Shown: positions 48,116-60,174, counted from the first letter of the stretch. The stretch: DNA of 64,000 nucleotides from Chrysophaeum taylorii (GCA_029834535.1 JAQMWT010000028.1:326624-390623), one strand, 5' to 3'. Notes: generated by a model not told the origin, from the sequence alone. Made by a program: numbers and translations.

Positions 48116-49256
48116 GGAGGGCCTTGTTGCACTGGGAGACGAGGGCGCCGAAGAGCGCGCCGTAGAGCCAGCGGCACGCGGCGTCGCGCGCCGTCGCGGC
48201 GTCCGAGGGCGAGCGCGGGACCTCGAGCTTATCGTCCCTGGTGACGACGACGCGGCGCGCGAGCGTGTTGACGACGCGCGAGAGATGGACGTTTCCGAGG
48301 TGCAGCAACTTAGCCGCCGTCGCGAGCGGCGTGTCGGGGGCTTCGCTGAGCGAAGCGATCTGCTCGCAGGACACCGAGTCCTCGGTCGCACCGACCTCGA
48401 CGTCGGCGAGCGTCGCGATGGCGCCGAGCACGCACCACGTCGCCTCGGCCTGGTCACGTCCTATCCCGATGGCCGCCATCGCGCGCTGGACGGCCTCGAA
48501 GGCGGGAATCGACCAGTGGGACCTGTTGTCGACCTTTTCGCTGTCCTCGACGAGGTCCTCGGCGGCGCTCGAGGGCATGCAGCGGTGTTTGTGGTCGGGC
48601 GGCGCGAGGAGCGACGCGAGAAGCGGCGCGGGACGGTGCTTGAGCATCATGTGGACCGCGTGGAAGTTGCGCTCGCCGAGGTTTTGGCGCACGACCCGCG
48701 ACTTTTCGAGGAGGTACGTCTCGAGCTCGCCGCCCCGAAGCCGGCCCGAGACCCCGCGCGGATCGAAAAGCAACTTGACAAAGCGCCCGAAGCGCGACGA
48801 GTTCGCGTTCCTGTGCGTGCTCGCGTTCCCAAAGGCCTCGAGCACGGGCGAGATGGCGACGATGCGCGCGGCGAGGTCGAGGTCGCCGTTCTGGCCCGCG
48901 GCGCGCCGCGTCAGGTACTGGACGACGATCTTGGACGATTCGGTCTTTCCCGCGCCGGACTCGCCGCTCACGACGAGCGACTGGTCGGGCGCGCGGCCTC
49001 CGCGGATTCGCTGGTACGCGAGTTCGGCGAGGGCGTTGGGGTGTGGCAGGCTCGGATCGAAGGGCGCGTCGCAAAACGTCTCGAACCCCAGGCCCTCTAC
49101 CTTTTGCAAAGGGTTGACGGCGACCAGCACCGTCGACACGTAGGTGTACGGCTCCTTCGCCTTGAGTAGCCGCGTTTCGAGGTTTTCGAGCATCGACGCC
49201 TCGTCTAGATGCTCGAGCGCCGTCATGTCGGGCACCGACGACTCCTCCTCCCCCAT
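44880..49256 (-). CDS. Myosin motor fused to a C-terminal Tubby domain
   Basis: A 1,458-residue intronless gene. Residues 1-740 are a myosin head without the N-terminal SH3-like fold: P-loop GESGAGKT (98-105), switch I NANSSRFGRF (150-159), switch II DIFGFE (413-418), actin-interface FVRCIKP, and converter LGMTRVFF. An Asp run (from a GTC repeat at 48084-48116) lengthens a surface loop. No canonical IQ motif follows; instead residues 755-1080 are Ala/Lys/Glu-rich helix, then a strongly charged KEAERKEAERKAKEAE coil (about 1040-1090) and an acidic linker. Residues from about 1225 to the end form a Tubby domain: YQFELFLSAEPTKMLLTARR, YLLNFRGRGRVASGKNFQLV, VLQFCKV and a final FSPPFTPLSAFSLAVSICLG. 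Tubby domains bind PI(4,5)P2, so a membrane-tethered motor is inferred. Confidence 0.9.
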
Positions 49257-49748
49257 GACTGTGCTGGTGCCGCCGCCTCAAGTAGTCTGTTCTATATGAT
49301 GGCCTCCTCTCTCACCCCGCCGGCAGAATAAATTGTTGGAAAAACCCGCGAGGACGACGACAACTCACCCAGCAGACCCAGTTCGTCACTGGTTATTTTT
49401 ATTTTGTTTACTGTACACGCGTGGAAGAAGATTTCTGGGGGTCGAGGCCCCAGATTAATTGCCACAAGAGGTTGACGAGCCGTTGGTGTGTACACAGACG
49501 CCCGTTTCATTATTCCAACGGCCCGCGATCATTCCCAGCAGCAGGAACCTTGATGGATGACTCACTGGCAAGATCAACTGTAGATGTAGGCCCGTGTCAC
49601 GTCAACTTGGGGTTCCAGAACCTGAGCTTACGTCAGAGGCGTCAGTCATCAGTACTTTAATATTACTATCGCATCCTGCTGCTGTGGGGTGGGTCTCTCT
49701 TATCGCACCTTTTGGTGAGGAGAGCCGCCGCCGCCGCTGCCGCCTCCA
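49257..49748. promoter_or_regulatory. Divergent region between myosin and glutamate synthase
   Basis: 492 bp between the two start codons. AT-richer around 49380-49460. Promoters and 5' untranslated regions of both genes should lie here; no specific element is recognised. Confidence 0.4.
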
Positions 49749-52700
49749 ATGCTCGTCCGTCGCGCCGCCGGCCAACTGAGGCGCCGCGATGTGGTCGGGC
49801 ACGCGCGCGCGCTGGGGACCTGGACCACGCCCAAGAAACCTGTGGGACTCTACGATCCCGCGCAGGAGCGCGACAGTTGCGGCGTCGGTCTCGTGGCCAA
49901 GCTCAACAAGGAGCCGAGCCGGCAGATCGTGCTCGACTGCAACGAGATGCTCGTACGGATGTCGCACCGCGGAGGGTGCGGGTGCGACCCGGCGTCGGGC
50001 GACGGCGCGGGCATGCTCGTCGGCATGCCCGACTCGTTCATGCGATCTAGCGTCAAGGAAACGCTCGGTGTCGAGCTCCCGCCGCTCGGCCAGTACGCCG
50101 TGGGCATGAGCTTCTTGCCGCAGGACGAGACCCTCGCCTCGGAGTGGCGCACCTCTCTCGAGCGCATCGCCAAGCGCCGCGGCCTCGAGGTGCTCGGGTG
50201 GCGCGTTGTCCCGACCGACAACTCGGACATCGGCGAGGCGCCGCGCGCGACGGAGCCGATTTCTGAACAGCTGTTCCTGCAGCGCCCCCCGACCTGGGAC
50301 GACAAGACCTTCGAGCGCGAGCTCTACAGGGTCCAGCGCACCGCCGAACTCGAGGCCGAGGCGGCAAAGGTGGAGAGAGGCCTGGACGATACGCAGGTCC
50401 TCTACTTGAGCTCGCTGAGCCCGTACTCGGTCACGTACAAGGGCCAGCTCACGCCCGAGCAAGTGATGGACTACTTCACGGGGGATCTCAAGAGCGACGA
50501 TTTCAAGACGCACGTCGCTCTCGTCCACTCGCGATTCTCGACCAACACTTTTCCGTCTTGGAGCCGAGCGCAGCCGCTCCGGCTCATGTGCCACAACGGC
50601 GAGATCAACACGCTCCGCGGAAACAAGAACTGGATGCGCGCGCGGTCGCCGCTGCTGCAGTCAAAGTACTACGGCTACGAGACCTCGATGCTGCTCCCGG
50701 TTACCTCGGACGAGATGTCGGACTCGGGGAACTTTGACGGCGTGATGCAGCTCCTGACGCAGGCCTCGAACCGCTCGCTCCCCGAGGCGGCGATGATGAT
50801 GGTGCCCGAGGCGTGGCAGGACAACGACATGCTGACGCCCACGAAGAAGGCCTTCTACGAGTACAACTCGTGTTTGATGGAGCCCTGGGACGGCCCCGCG
50901 CTGATTGCGTTCACCGACGCCAACAAGTACTGCGGCGCGACCCTCGACCGTAACGGCCTCCGTCCGGCGCGCTACTACGTCACGCACGACGGCCGCGTCT
51001 TGGTGAGCTCCGAGGTCGGCGTGCTGCCGCGCGTCGACAACTCGGAGATCGCGCAGCGCTCGCGGCTCGAACCTGGCAAGATGTTTCTCATCGACTTCGA
51101 GGAAGGCCGCATCGTGCCCGACAACGAAATCAAGGAGAAGGTCGCGTCCGTGCTGCCGTACCAGAAGTACCTCGACGAGCGCCGCGTCTTTTTGAGCGAC
51201 TGGAGGGGCGACAAGGAGGCCGCGTTAAAATTCCCCCGCGGCGATGGCAACGACGGCGGCGACCCCACCGTCACGACCCGACGCCTCATCATGCACGGCT
51301 ACACCACGGAGACGATGGAGACGCTGCTCGCCCCGATGGCCATCGGCGCCAAGGAGGGCCTCGGCTCGATGGGCAACGACGCCGCGCTCGCTGTCCTCTC
51401 TCACGAACCGCGCCCACCGTTCGACTACTTCAAGCAGCTCTTTGCGCAGGTGACGAATCCTCCGATCGATCCGATCCGCGAGGAGCTCGTCATGTCGCTC
51501 GTCTGCCCCGTCGGCCCCGAGGCAAACCTCCTCGATCCGGCGGAAGCCAACTGCTCGCGCCTCGTCGTCGATCACCCCGTCCTCTCCCCCGAGGACCTCG
51601 AGAAGCTGTTGTCGCCGGGCCGCGGCCTCCCCTCGCGCACCGCCGACGGCCGCGCCTGGCGTACGGCGACCCTCGACGCCACCTTCACGGTGACGCCCGA
51701 GACCTCGATGCTCTCGAAGCGCGGCGGCGGCGCCGAGACGGCGTCGTCAAACGTCCACAGCAACACCGTCGTGCGCGCGCTCGAGGACCACCACCACCAC
51801 TACGGCGACGCGCACCCGTCGGCCCTCGAGACCGCGCTCCGCGAACTCTGCGAGCACGCCTCGGCCGCCGTCTCGGGCTCGTTGCTCCTCGAGCCGGGCT
51901 CGACGCGGCATCATCAACACCAACACCTCGGCGGCGGCTGCGCTGTCTACTCGTCCGACGGCCAGGACGGCGCGTCCATCCTAGTCCTGTCGGACGCCCT
52001 CGCTGGCCCCGACGGCGGCCGCGTGCCCGTGCCATCGCTCCTCGCCGTCGGTGCCGTCCACCAGCACCTCCTGCGCACGGGGCAACGAGGCAAGACGGCG
52101 CTCTTCGTCGACTGCGGCGACGCGCGCGAGGTCCACGACATCGCGCTCCTGCTCGGCTTTGGCGCCGACGGCGTCTGCCCGCGCGTCGCGTACGAGGCCC
52201 TTGCCAAGCTCCGCGCCGACGGCCTCGTCGCCGCGCGCATGCGCAACATGGTTCAGTCGCCCGACGAGGTCCCCGACGACGCCGCCCTCGCGCGCGCCTA
52301 CCGCAAGGCCGTTGCCAAGGGCCTCCTCAAGGTCATGTCGAAGATGGGCATCTCGACGCTCCAGTCCTACAAAGGCGCGCAAATATTCGAAGCCGTCGGG
52401 CTCCACCCTGACGTCGTCGACCTCTGCTTCACGGGCACCCCGAGCCGCATCGGGGGCGCCTCGTTCGACGCCTTCCAGGCCGACGCCGAGTACCTCCACG
52501 CGGCGGCCTGGCAGGGCTACGCCGTGAGTGGCGCGCCCGGACTCGCGCTCGACTCGGGCACGCCGCGCCTCCCGAACCCCGGCCAGTTCCACTACCGCAA
52601 CGGCGGCGAGGCCCATCTCAACACGCCTAACGGCATGGTCCAGCTCCAAGAGTCGGCGCGCAGGAACTCGCGCGAGGCCTTCGTCAAGTACTCGGAGGAG

Positions 52701-54925
52701 GTCAACCTCGCGAACAGTGCGTGCACGCTCCGCGGTCTCCTCCGGTGGCGGCCAGAGGCCCTCGCGCGCGGCGCCCGCTCGGGAGTCAAGCTCGACGACG
52801 TCGAACCCGCGTCGAGCATCGTCAAGCGATTTGTTACGGGCGCCATGTCGCTCGGGTCCATCTCCCAGGAAGCACACGAGGCGCTCGCCGTCGCGATGAA
52901 CCACCTCGGCGGCAGGTCCAACACGGGCGAAGGTGGCGAAGATCCGATTCGCTTCGACGACAACCGCCGCAGCTCGATCAAGCAGGTCGCCTCCGGCCGT
53001 TTCGGCGTCACGTCGCACTACCTCGCCAACTCGGACCAGGTCCAGATCAAGATGGCCCAGGGTGCCAAGCCAGGCGAAGGCGGCGAGCTCCCTGGCTACA
53101 AGGTCTCGGACTACATTGCCTCGTGCCGCGGCACGACGCCGGGCGTCGGTCTCATCTCGCCGCCGCCGCACCACGACATCTACTCCATCGAAGACCTGGC
53201 GCAGCTGATCTACGATTTGAAGTGCGCCAACCCCGAGGGCGACGTGTCCGTCAAGCTCGTCTCGGAGGTCGGCGTCGGCGTCGTCGCCGCCGGCGTCGCC
53301 AAGGCCAAGGCCGACCACATCGTCGTCAGTGGCGGCGACGGCGGCACGGGCGCTGCCGCTTGGACCGGCATCAAGTGCGCCGGCCTTCCCTGGGAGCTCG
53401 GCGTCGCCGAAACCCAGCAGACCCTCGTCCTTAATGGTCTCCGCGATCGCGTGCGCCTGCAGACGGATGGCCAGCTCAAGACGGCGCGCGACGTCGCCAT
53501 CGCTGCCGCGCTGGGCGCCGAAGAATATGCCTTCTCGACCGGTCCGCTCATCGCGCTCGGATGCATCATGATGCGAAAATGGTACGTGCTTTATCTGTAA
53601 TAGGTAAAACCTTGTCGTCGTCGTCGTCGTCGTCGTTTTGTTGTTGTAGTCGATCCAACGTGACGTTGTTGGACGCAGTCACTTAAATACGTGCCCGGTG
53701 GGCATTGCGACTCAAGATCCAGAGTTGCGCGCCAAGTTTGAGGGCCAGCCTGAGCACGTCATCAACTTCTTCTGGTTGCTCGCCGAGGAGTTGCGGACCA
53801 CCCTCGCGTCGCTCGGGATGAAAACGATGGACGAGCTCGTTGGCATCGGAGTCTGAAATTTAGCCTTCTCTCGTGTGTTTATAGTTTACGCAGGTCGGTG
53901 CGGCGGGCGAGGTCCTCGAGGTGGATCCCGCGGCACTACGCAAGAACGGGCGGCCGGACAAGACGCGCGGCCTCGACCTTGCCCCTCTCCTGCAGCCCGC
54001 GCGCGAGCTCAATCCCACGGAACCGATGATAAAAACGCGAGTTCAGGACCACGAGCTCGAGAAGAAGGCCGACAACCGGCTCATCGAGGCGGCGACCCCG
54101 CTCATCGAGTCGTACGTCGGCGACCCTTCCAAACCCGTCGAACCGCTCGATCTCTCGCTTACCCTCACCAACGTCGACCGTACGTTCGGAACCATGCTCT
54201 CGTCGCTCATTTCTAAGAAGTGCGGCAAGCCGGGCTTGCCCGACGACAGCATCACCATCAACCTAAACTCGTCGACGGGCCAGTCGCTCGGCTTCACGCT
54301 CGCGCCTGGCGTCACCATCAGCGTCAAGGGTGACGCCAACGACGGCTGCGGCAAGGGTCTCTCGGGTGGCCGCGTCATCGTTCGACCAGCCGACAGCCAG
54401 CTTGCCGACCCGGCGTTCGTCTCGTCCGACAACGTCATTGTCGGCAACGTCGCCTGTTATGGCGCGACTGCTGGCCAGGCCTTTTTCCGGGGTAAGGCGG
54501 GGGAGCGGTTTTGCGTGCGCAACAGCGGCGCACTCGCCGTTGCGGAGGGCCTCGGCGACCACGGCTGCGAGTACATGACCGGAGGTCGCGTCGTTGTTCT
54601 TGGTGACACCGGGCGCAACTTTGCCGCCGGTATGTCGGGTGGTATCGCCTACGTTTATGACCCGATGGGTGTCTTTCCCGACAAGTGTAACATGGGCATG
54701 GTTGGTCTTGGTAAGGTCGAAGCCCCCGAAGAACAGGAGCTACTCAAGAGCTACATCGAGCAGCACAAGGACGCCACCAACTCGGACCGTGCTGCCTTGA
54801 TCCTTGGCGACTGGCAAGCCTCTCTTGACAAGTTCGTCCGGGTAATGCCCTCAGACTACGATCGGGTCCTCAAGGAACAAGCTGCGAAGGCCAACGATGA
54901 GGACGACGTCGCGATGGCTGCATAA
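49749..54925 (+). CDS. Glutamate synthase (GOGAT) large subunit, three exons
   Basis: Exons 49749-53581, 53679 to about 53838 (or 53850) and 53894-54925 give about 1,674-1,678 residues. Intron 1 is 97 bp (GTACGT...CGCAG); the second donor is ambiguous (GTTGGC at 53839 or GTCTGA at 53851). The class II glutaminase domain starts at Cys44 ([11 protein letters not shown]) after a basic 43-residue presequence suggesting organelle import. The FMN/Fe-S synthase domain has GDGGTGAA and the 3Fe-4S cysteines in the [13 protein letters not shown] region, reconstituted by intron 1 removal. A C-terminal GXGXG helix domain follows. The enzyme makes two glutamates from glutamine and 2-oxoglutarate. The Fe-S motif resembles the NAD(P)H/bacterial alpha type, yet no ~500-residue beta domain follows. 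A His-rich insert occurs near residues 660-730. Confidence 0.93.
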
Positions 54926-56608
54926 CGGCCGCCCTTTCAGTCACCCACCCAAGCAGCCGCCACGGCGACGCTTGTACGTCGCCCATGTGTATACAGTCCA
55001 CGCTACAGCCAACCTCAGTAATACCAGGTTGCGCAGCTTCCCACAGCTCCTTGCCATATAACGCGGCCTACCTTCCCTCTCTGCGACTCCAGCGGATCCT
55101 CATGCTCCGGGTGCTTTCTGATCTCTTCTGGTTTTCTCTGCCACACAATTTCTGCCCCTCTCCTGTGTCCGTAAGGAGAGCAAGCCACCCCCGTCAGTCT
55201 TTAGCGCACCGTCCCCTTGTTGCACTAGGAGTTCGTGGTGGTGGTGGCTTGAAATTAAGGAGGTCGTGCCGTTGGCGCGACACCGCGGGCGAGGTCCAGT
55301 GCGTAGCGCACTGCCCTCGAACCCTAAATAAAGGGTCTCTTTCATGCACCCCCTGCGGCCTTTCCCATTGTCGGTCGGCTCTAAGGGCGGTCCATTCTCT
55401 CGGGGTGCCCGCCCTTAGTGCCCTCCAGCTGCCCGCTTTCGTTTCCTCTTCCCTCCGACGGCACTCCGCGCTACCGCACCCCTCACATTTAGCAACCAGC
55501 TTTTAAGGGCTTCCTCCGAAAACACGGCGATGATCCAAGCGCGACTCCTCCGGGCGGCGACAGAATAGCCCTCCAGGTGTGTGTTGCCGCATCGATAGAC
55601 AAGCCACATCATAGTGCTTTCGTGCGCTGGCTTGTTTGTGAGATTTCGACACGCGTGAGCAAAGTTGGACGTCGCAACGCAGCGCGGAGTGCCGTGTGGG
55701 TGAAACTCCACCGTGCGAGGACATTAAAGCGGGCACCTGCGGGTTGACCCCGCGAAGCGTGCATTGCACATATAACCCGCATAGCCATCATTAAAATTCG
55801 CGACGAATCGTGCCAGCTTCGTGACGGCGTAGTGGCGAAGAAAGGGAAGAGGACGTCTCGAAGGAGGAGATTCATCCCGGCTGAGAAGTAGTGCGATGGA
55901 AAAATATCGTCATAATCTGTGAAGACCTGAGGGCCTTTGCGCCGGGCCGACCGAGGATGTCCCTTGGTGCGCGTGAGAAAAAAGAGCGTTGACATGTCGC
56001 CACATCCAGTTTCAAGACACTGACAAAGAGGCAACCTTGCAGGCTTACTCATCGCAGAGCGGCGATGGTAAATGCGGATGCTAACATCACCCTCGGCTCG
56101 CGTTCTGCCACTCGCCCGTAAGTAGATTGGCTGTCATCGGCGCAGTTGGAAGAAAGAAAGAGTGGGACTGATCCTAACGACAGATCGTAGTAAGTTCCGG
56201 ACTTTCAAATTGGTCGTGACTCTAACCAAAGAGCTAGATTCGAACTGGTGGTCCACTTTCGTCGTGGCTGCTCTTTCCATGGGCACATCCACCGGCTCAG
56301 CCAACCGAAGCGAGCGCTTGACGCACCACCAACGAAAAAAAGTAGACTTGAATTGCCGGTCCGGTTCGGTGCGGAGCAGGCAAGGGTCGCGAAGTTGCCG
56401 AACAAACAACTGTTACGGAAGGTTGTGCAAAGTATCGGAGCTGCGTGACACCTTCACGACGATGCCAATCCGGACAGAATGGTCATTCACGCTGCAGGAA
56501 AGGCTTCGTGGTAGTCGCAAGTAGAGAGCAGAAACTATCCTCGCGTAAGCCAGCCGCACGTCCTCTGAGCTTGTGCATGACTCGCTGGGTGCATAAGCTT
56601 TCTTCTTA
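54926..56608. other. Gene-poor stretch
   Basis: About 1.7 kb with no recognisable gene. Composition is more balanced than in the gene region. Small open frames on both strands (for example minus 56052-55609) show no known motif. It separates the last gene from the repeat-rich right end. Confidence 0.45.
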
Positions 56609-56653
56609 ACTACTAATCGACAGATGTTTGTTTGTCTGTCTGTCTGTCTGTCT

Positions 56654-56713
<60 letters not shown>

Positions 56714-56738
56714 TCTGTCGATTAGTAGTTAGGACAAG
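56609..56738. repeat. Palindromic (GTCT)n/(GACA)n block
   Basis: The boundary motif CTAACTACTAATCGACAGAT-like sequence leads into (GTCT)n, which switches at about 56653 into (GACA)n and ends in the reverse-complement boundary motif ACATCTGTCGATTAGTAGTT. The whole is an imperfect palindrome of about 125 bp. Single boundary motifs with (GACA)n recur in the units at 57936, 60145, 62298 and 63398. Confidence 0.85.
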
Positions 56739-57655
56739 TGGAGGCCAGTAAGTTCATCTAGTCCTAATCTCTAACCCCACCTGGTCCCATTAAGTTTCAT
56801 ATAAGTTCACCTCTGGTCAGTAAGTGCACCTAGCTCACACCCACTCCGTTGAGCTCGTCGCTCTCACCCCCGCCAATCCAAGCTACTTTGATCCGCACGC
56901 GCCACCAACCTTTGAGTTTACTCTTAAAACCCCAGTAAGTTCACCTGGTCCCAGTAAGTTCACCTGGTCACTCAGTTCACCTAGTCCCAATCTCAAACCC
57001 CAGTAAGTTCACCTGGCCCAGTAAGCTCACCTACAGTGCGCGTGTAGACGCCGGGAGGGGGCTTATCGATATTGCGCAGCACGTGTGGGGTAGGGTGGAA
57101 TCGTCGACTCAGAAGAGCATATCCTCGGGGTTGCCGATTGACAGAGAGCCACGTAGAGCTGGACGTGACAGAAGACGGGCTTGTGGGCAAGAGGACGCGG
57201 ACCTCGCGGGGCGTCTGCCTCTGGCTCTTGTTGATCGTTTGGCGTCGGTGGGGCTTGAGGGATACAGGTTGGAGGAGCCTCGGTGACACAACACGATCGA
57301 TCAAGTATCGGGTGCCGTTGCAGAGGCCGTACGACGAGTCGAGTTTGCGAAGACTTTAAGCTCGAGATCAAAGTCGGCATGCCGTCGGTTGTCAGGGAGT
57401 TGAAAACTCGACTGTAAAGAGCGAGGCGTCGTCTTCCGACGCACCTAGTCGGCCGAAAAGAACTCCGACGCCTCGTCTCCGGGAAAGGCCGCGGTCATGC
57501 GCGCGTTGTCAGCATCGACGACATCGTTTCGACGGGGCGTGAGAATGGCGCGCTGAAAGAGCCGACGCGAGTCGTGGAAATAGTCTGCGAGGTCGCCGTA
57601 GACGTCTTGGAGGATCAATGTTTGGCTCGCGCGCCTACCTGATCCTTACCCTGGA
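56739..57655 (-). mobile_element. Helitron-derived repeat unit C
   Basis: Same layout as the other units: AGTAAGTTCACCTGG block (56745-57035) and minus-strand helicase fragment (57040-57625), slightly more diverged (for example TINKSQRQTPREV, SSVTSSS). It carries an extra 3' module at 57655-57900 not present in the head-to-tail array. Confidence 0.78.
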
Positions 57656-57956
57656 TCGGGGAGCAATCGCAGCAGGACGTCACCCTTCGTCGCACATACG
57701 TCCGGCGGTAGCATGCGTACGACCTCCGGGCGGGGCCCGCCCTCTCTTCGCCTGCCCCACGACTCGGCGATGACCCCGACTAGGTCCCGCATACTTATCT
57801 CCGCCCGTCCGGCACATCCCTCCTGCCCCACAAATCCACCCACATCCTTCATGCGCCACACACACCCTCCCCTCTTAGCAGTCGACCTTTAAAGACAAAC
57901 AAACAAACAGACAGACAGACAGACAGGCAGACAAACATCCGGCGATTAGTAGTAAG
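57655..57956 (+). repeat. Extra module of unit C, related to 7650-7890
   Basis: Contains AGCATGCGTACGAC and TCGGCGATGACCCCGACTAG, then the reversed TTTAAATGTCGAC-associated G/C-rich module and a (GACA)n run with the boundary motif. Homologous to the relic at 7650-7890, which shows the element family once included this segment elsewhere. Confidence 0.7.
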
Positions 57957-59118
57957 GAAGACAGATACTGTGCAAGCAAGGTTTTATCGGCGTTGTGCAT
58001 TTACTCAAACGTTAGTAAAAAATATTACGAAATTCCTTTACTTTACCTATTTTCCTTTACTTTGCCTAATTTACTCTACTTTACCATTACGTTACAATCG
58101 TTTCAAAATGATGTTAAAGTAATTCTGTTACGTTACAATTGTATCACCACCCATGTCGACGAGTCGAATTGAGCGACGTCGCGGGGACTTGTAGACGATG
58201 TCTGCGTTACGGACCCCGCATGCGACGGCCAGGCCGGCCGAAGCGGAGCAGTCGCCTCCGATGGCATGCCACAACGTGGAGAATGAGATCGAGGGTGGTT
58301 CTGCGACGGTGAGGAGGAGGACGGCAACGCCTTCATGCGACTGCGCCGGCGTCCGACTCAGATGATGATGACGACAACGAGCCCGACTTCTGGGCTGAAG
58401 CCATTCCTCAGCCCGAAGAGCAGCAGCAACCTGATTAATCGGAGGAGGCGATGCCGGACTTCAAGGTGGAGTTCGAACGCATCTTCATGAAGCGGGTCCA
58501 GTACGCTCGCACCATCGAGTGGCTCAAGGAATTTCCTGACGACCTCTCGGATTCCTCAGACGCCTCCAGGATCCCAAGCTCTTGGACATGATGTTGCTCA
58601 ACGTCGGCAAGCTCTACACGCGAATAGAAGGCAACCAGGTGTGCGGCTACCTTCCAGACATCGCACGAGGCTCGAACGGCAATATCGGCGCGCTGCCTGC
58701 TGAGAGCTTCTGCGAGCGCATCATCTCCGCTGCCAACATTTTCATGACTGAGGGCGACACCCTCCTGAGCGACGAGGAGCTTGTGATGCTAGTGAGCCTG
58801 CGCATGAACAAGGAGTTTATTAAGTGGGCTCGAGACAAGTACGGCCACATCCTCAAGAAGTTCGAGTTCAAGTCCGAGATCATTCCCCTTGAAGAAAACA
58901 AAGGAGACGAGACGACTAACCACGAAGATTAGCCATTAAAAGCAAGCGAGTCCGCTCATCACATCGTTGCGTTGTGCTCCGTCTCTGCACGAGGCTGGGG
59001 CCAGAATAGAAATACAGCAAAATTAAATTTTCAGCCCGAGCATGCTGTAGTGCTCGACTTTTACTTTACGAATTACTTTACTCAAAAGGTGTGGTAAGTA
59101 ATGCTCGTTATTACATTA
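57957..59118 (+). mobile_element. hAT-like transposon remnant
   Basis: An AT-rich ~1.15-kb insertion between units C and D. At 58451-58932, across one frame break near 58575, it encodes the C-terminal end of a transposase. The part at 58582-58932 contains GALPAESFCERIISAANIFM, LLSDEELVMLVSLRMNKEFI, matching the hAT dimerisation region ('ipatSapsERvFS-x-ag...LspE-x-v-x-lv-l'). Subterminal DNA on both sides (57990-58140 and 59060-59118) is rich in TTTACTTTAC/GTAATTAC-like sequence, as often seen in hAT elements. Exact terminal inverted repeats and an 8-bp target duplication were not identified. Stop codons upstream of 58440 make it non-autonomous. Confidence 0.6.
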
Positions 59119-59121
59119 CAA

Positions 59122-60174
59122 GTGCAGGCCAGTAAGTTCACCTAGTCCCAATCTCTAACCCCAGTAAGTTCACCTGGTTCCCAGTAAGTTTCATATAAGT
59201 TCACCTGGTCAGTAAGTTCACCTAGCTCACACCAACTCCTTTGAGCTCGTCGCTCTCGCCTCCGCCAATCTAAGCTGCTTCGATCCGCACGCGCCGCCTA
59301 CCTTTGAGTGAGTTTACTCTAAAAACCCTTTGCTCTAAAACCCCAGTATGTTCACCTGGTCCCAGTAAGTTCACCTGGTCACTATATTCACCTATCCCAA
59401 TCTCAAACCCCAGTTAGTTCACCTGGTCCCAGTAAGTTCACCTACAGTGCGCGTGTAGACGCCGGAGGGGGCTTATCGGTATTGCGCAGCACGTGTGAGG
59501 TAGGGTGGAGTGTCGTCGACTCAGAAGAGCATATTCTCCGGGTTGCCGATCGACAGAGAGCCACGTAGAGCTGGACGTGACAGAAGACGGGCTTGTGGGC
59601 AAGAGGACGCCGACCTCGCGGGGCGTCTGGCCCTGGCTCTTGGTGATCGTTTGGCGTCGGCGGGCCTTACGGGATACAGGTTGGAGGAGCCTCGGTGACA
59701 ACGACACGATCGATCATGTATCTGGTACCGTTGCAGTGGCCGTGCGACGGGTCGAGGTTGCGAAGACTTTAAGCTCGCGATCAAAGTCAGCATGCCGTTG
59801 GTTGTCAGGGAGTTCAAAACTCGACTGTAAAGAGCGAGGCGTCGGCTTCCGACCCAACCTAGTCGGCCGAAAAGAACTCCGACGCCTCGTCTTCGGGAAA
59901 AAAAGGCCGCGGTCATGCGCGCGTTGTCAGCATCGACAACATCGTTTCGACGGGGCGTGAGAATGGCGCGCTGAAAGAGCCGCCGCGGGTCGTGGAAATA
60001 GTCTGCGAGGTCGCCGTAGACGGCTTGGAGGATCACTGTCTGGCTCTCGCGCCTACCTGATCCTTACTCTCGCGCCTACCTGATCCTTACCCTAAATCGA
60101 GGGACAAACACACAAACAGACAAACAGACAAACAGACAGACAGACAAACATCTGTCGATTAGTAGTTAGGACAA
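59122..60174 (-). mobile_element. Helitron-derived satellite unit D
   Basis: First unit of the right-end tandem array. Begins at AGTGCAGGCCAGTAAGTTC. AGTAAGTTCACC block to 59440, minus-strand helicase fragment 59445-60036, then (ACAA/GACA)n and the ATCTGTCGATTAGTAGTTAG boundary. Period to unit E is 1,053 bp. Confidence 0.82.

Noticed and set aside
48241-49143. Long frames opposite the myosin, glutamate synthase and Mfd-like genes
   Set aside because: They are antisense shadows produced by GC-rich codon bias; the sense frames carry clear domain motifs.
55609-56052. 147-codon minus-strand frame
   Set aside because: No motif, no codon bias like the real genes and no homology recognised.
60090-60110. 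Telomere-like CCCTAAAT in the array
   Set aside because: It occurs once per unit within CCTTACCCTAAATCGAGGGAC, not as a tandem telomeric repeat.
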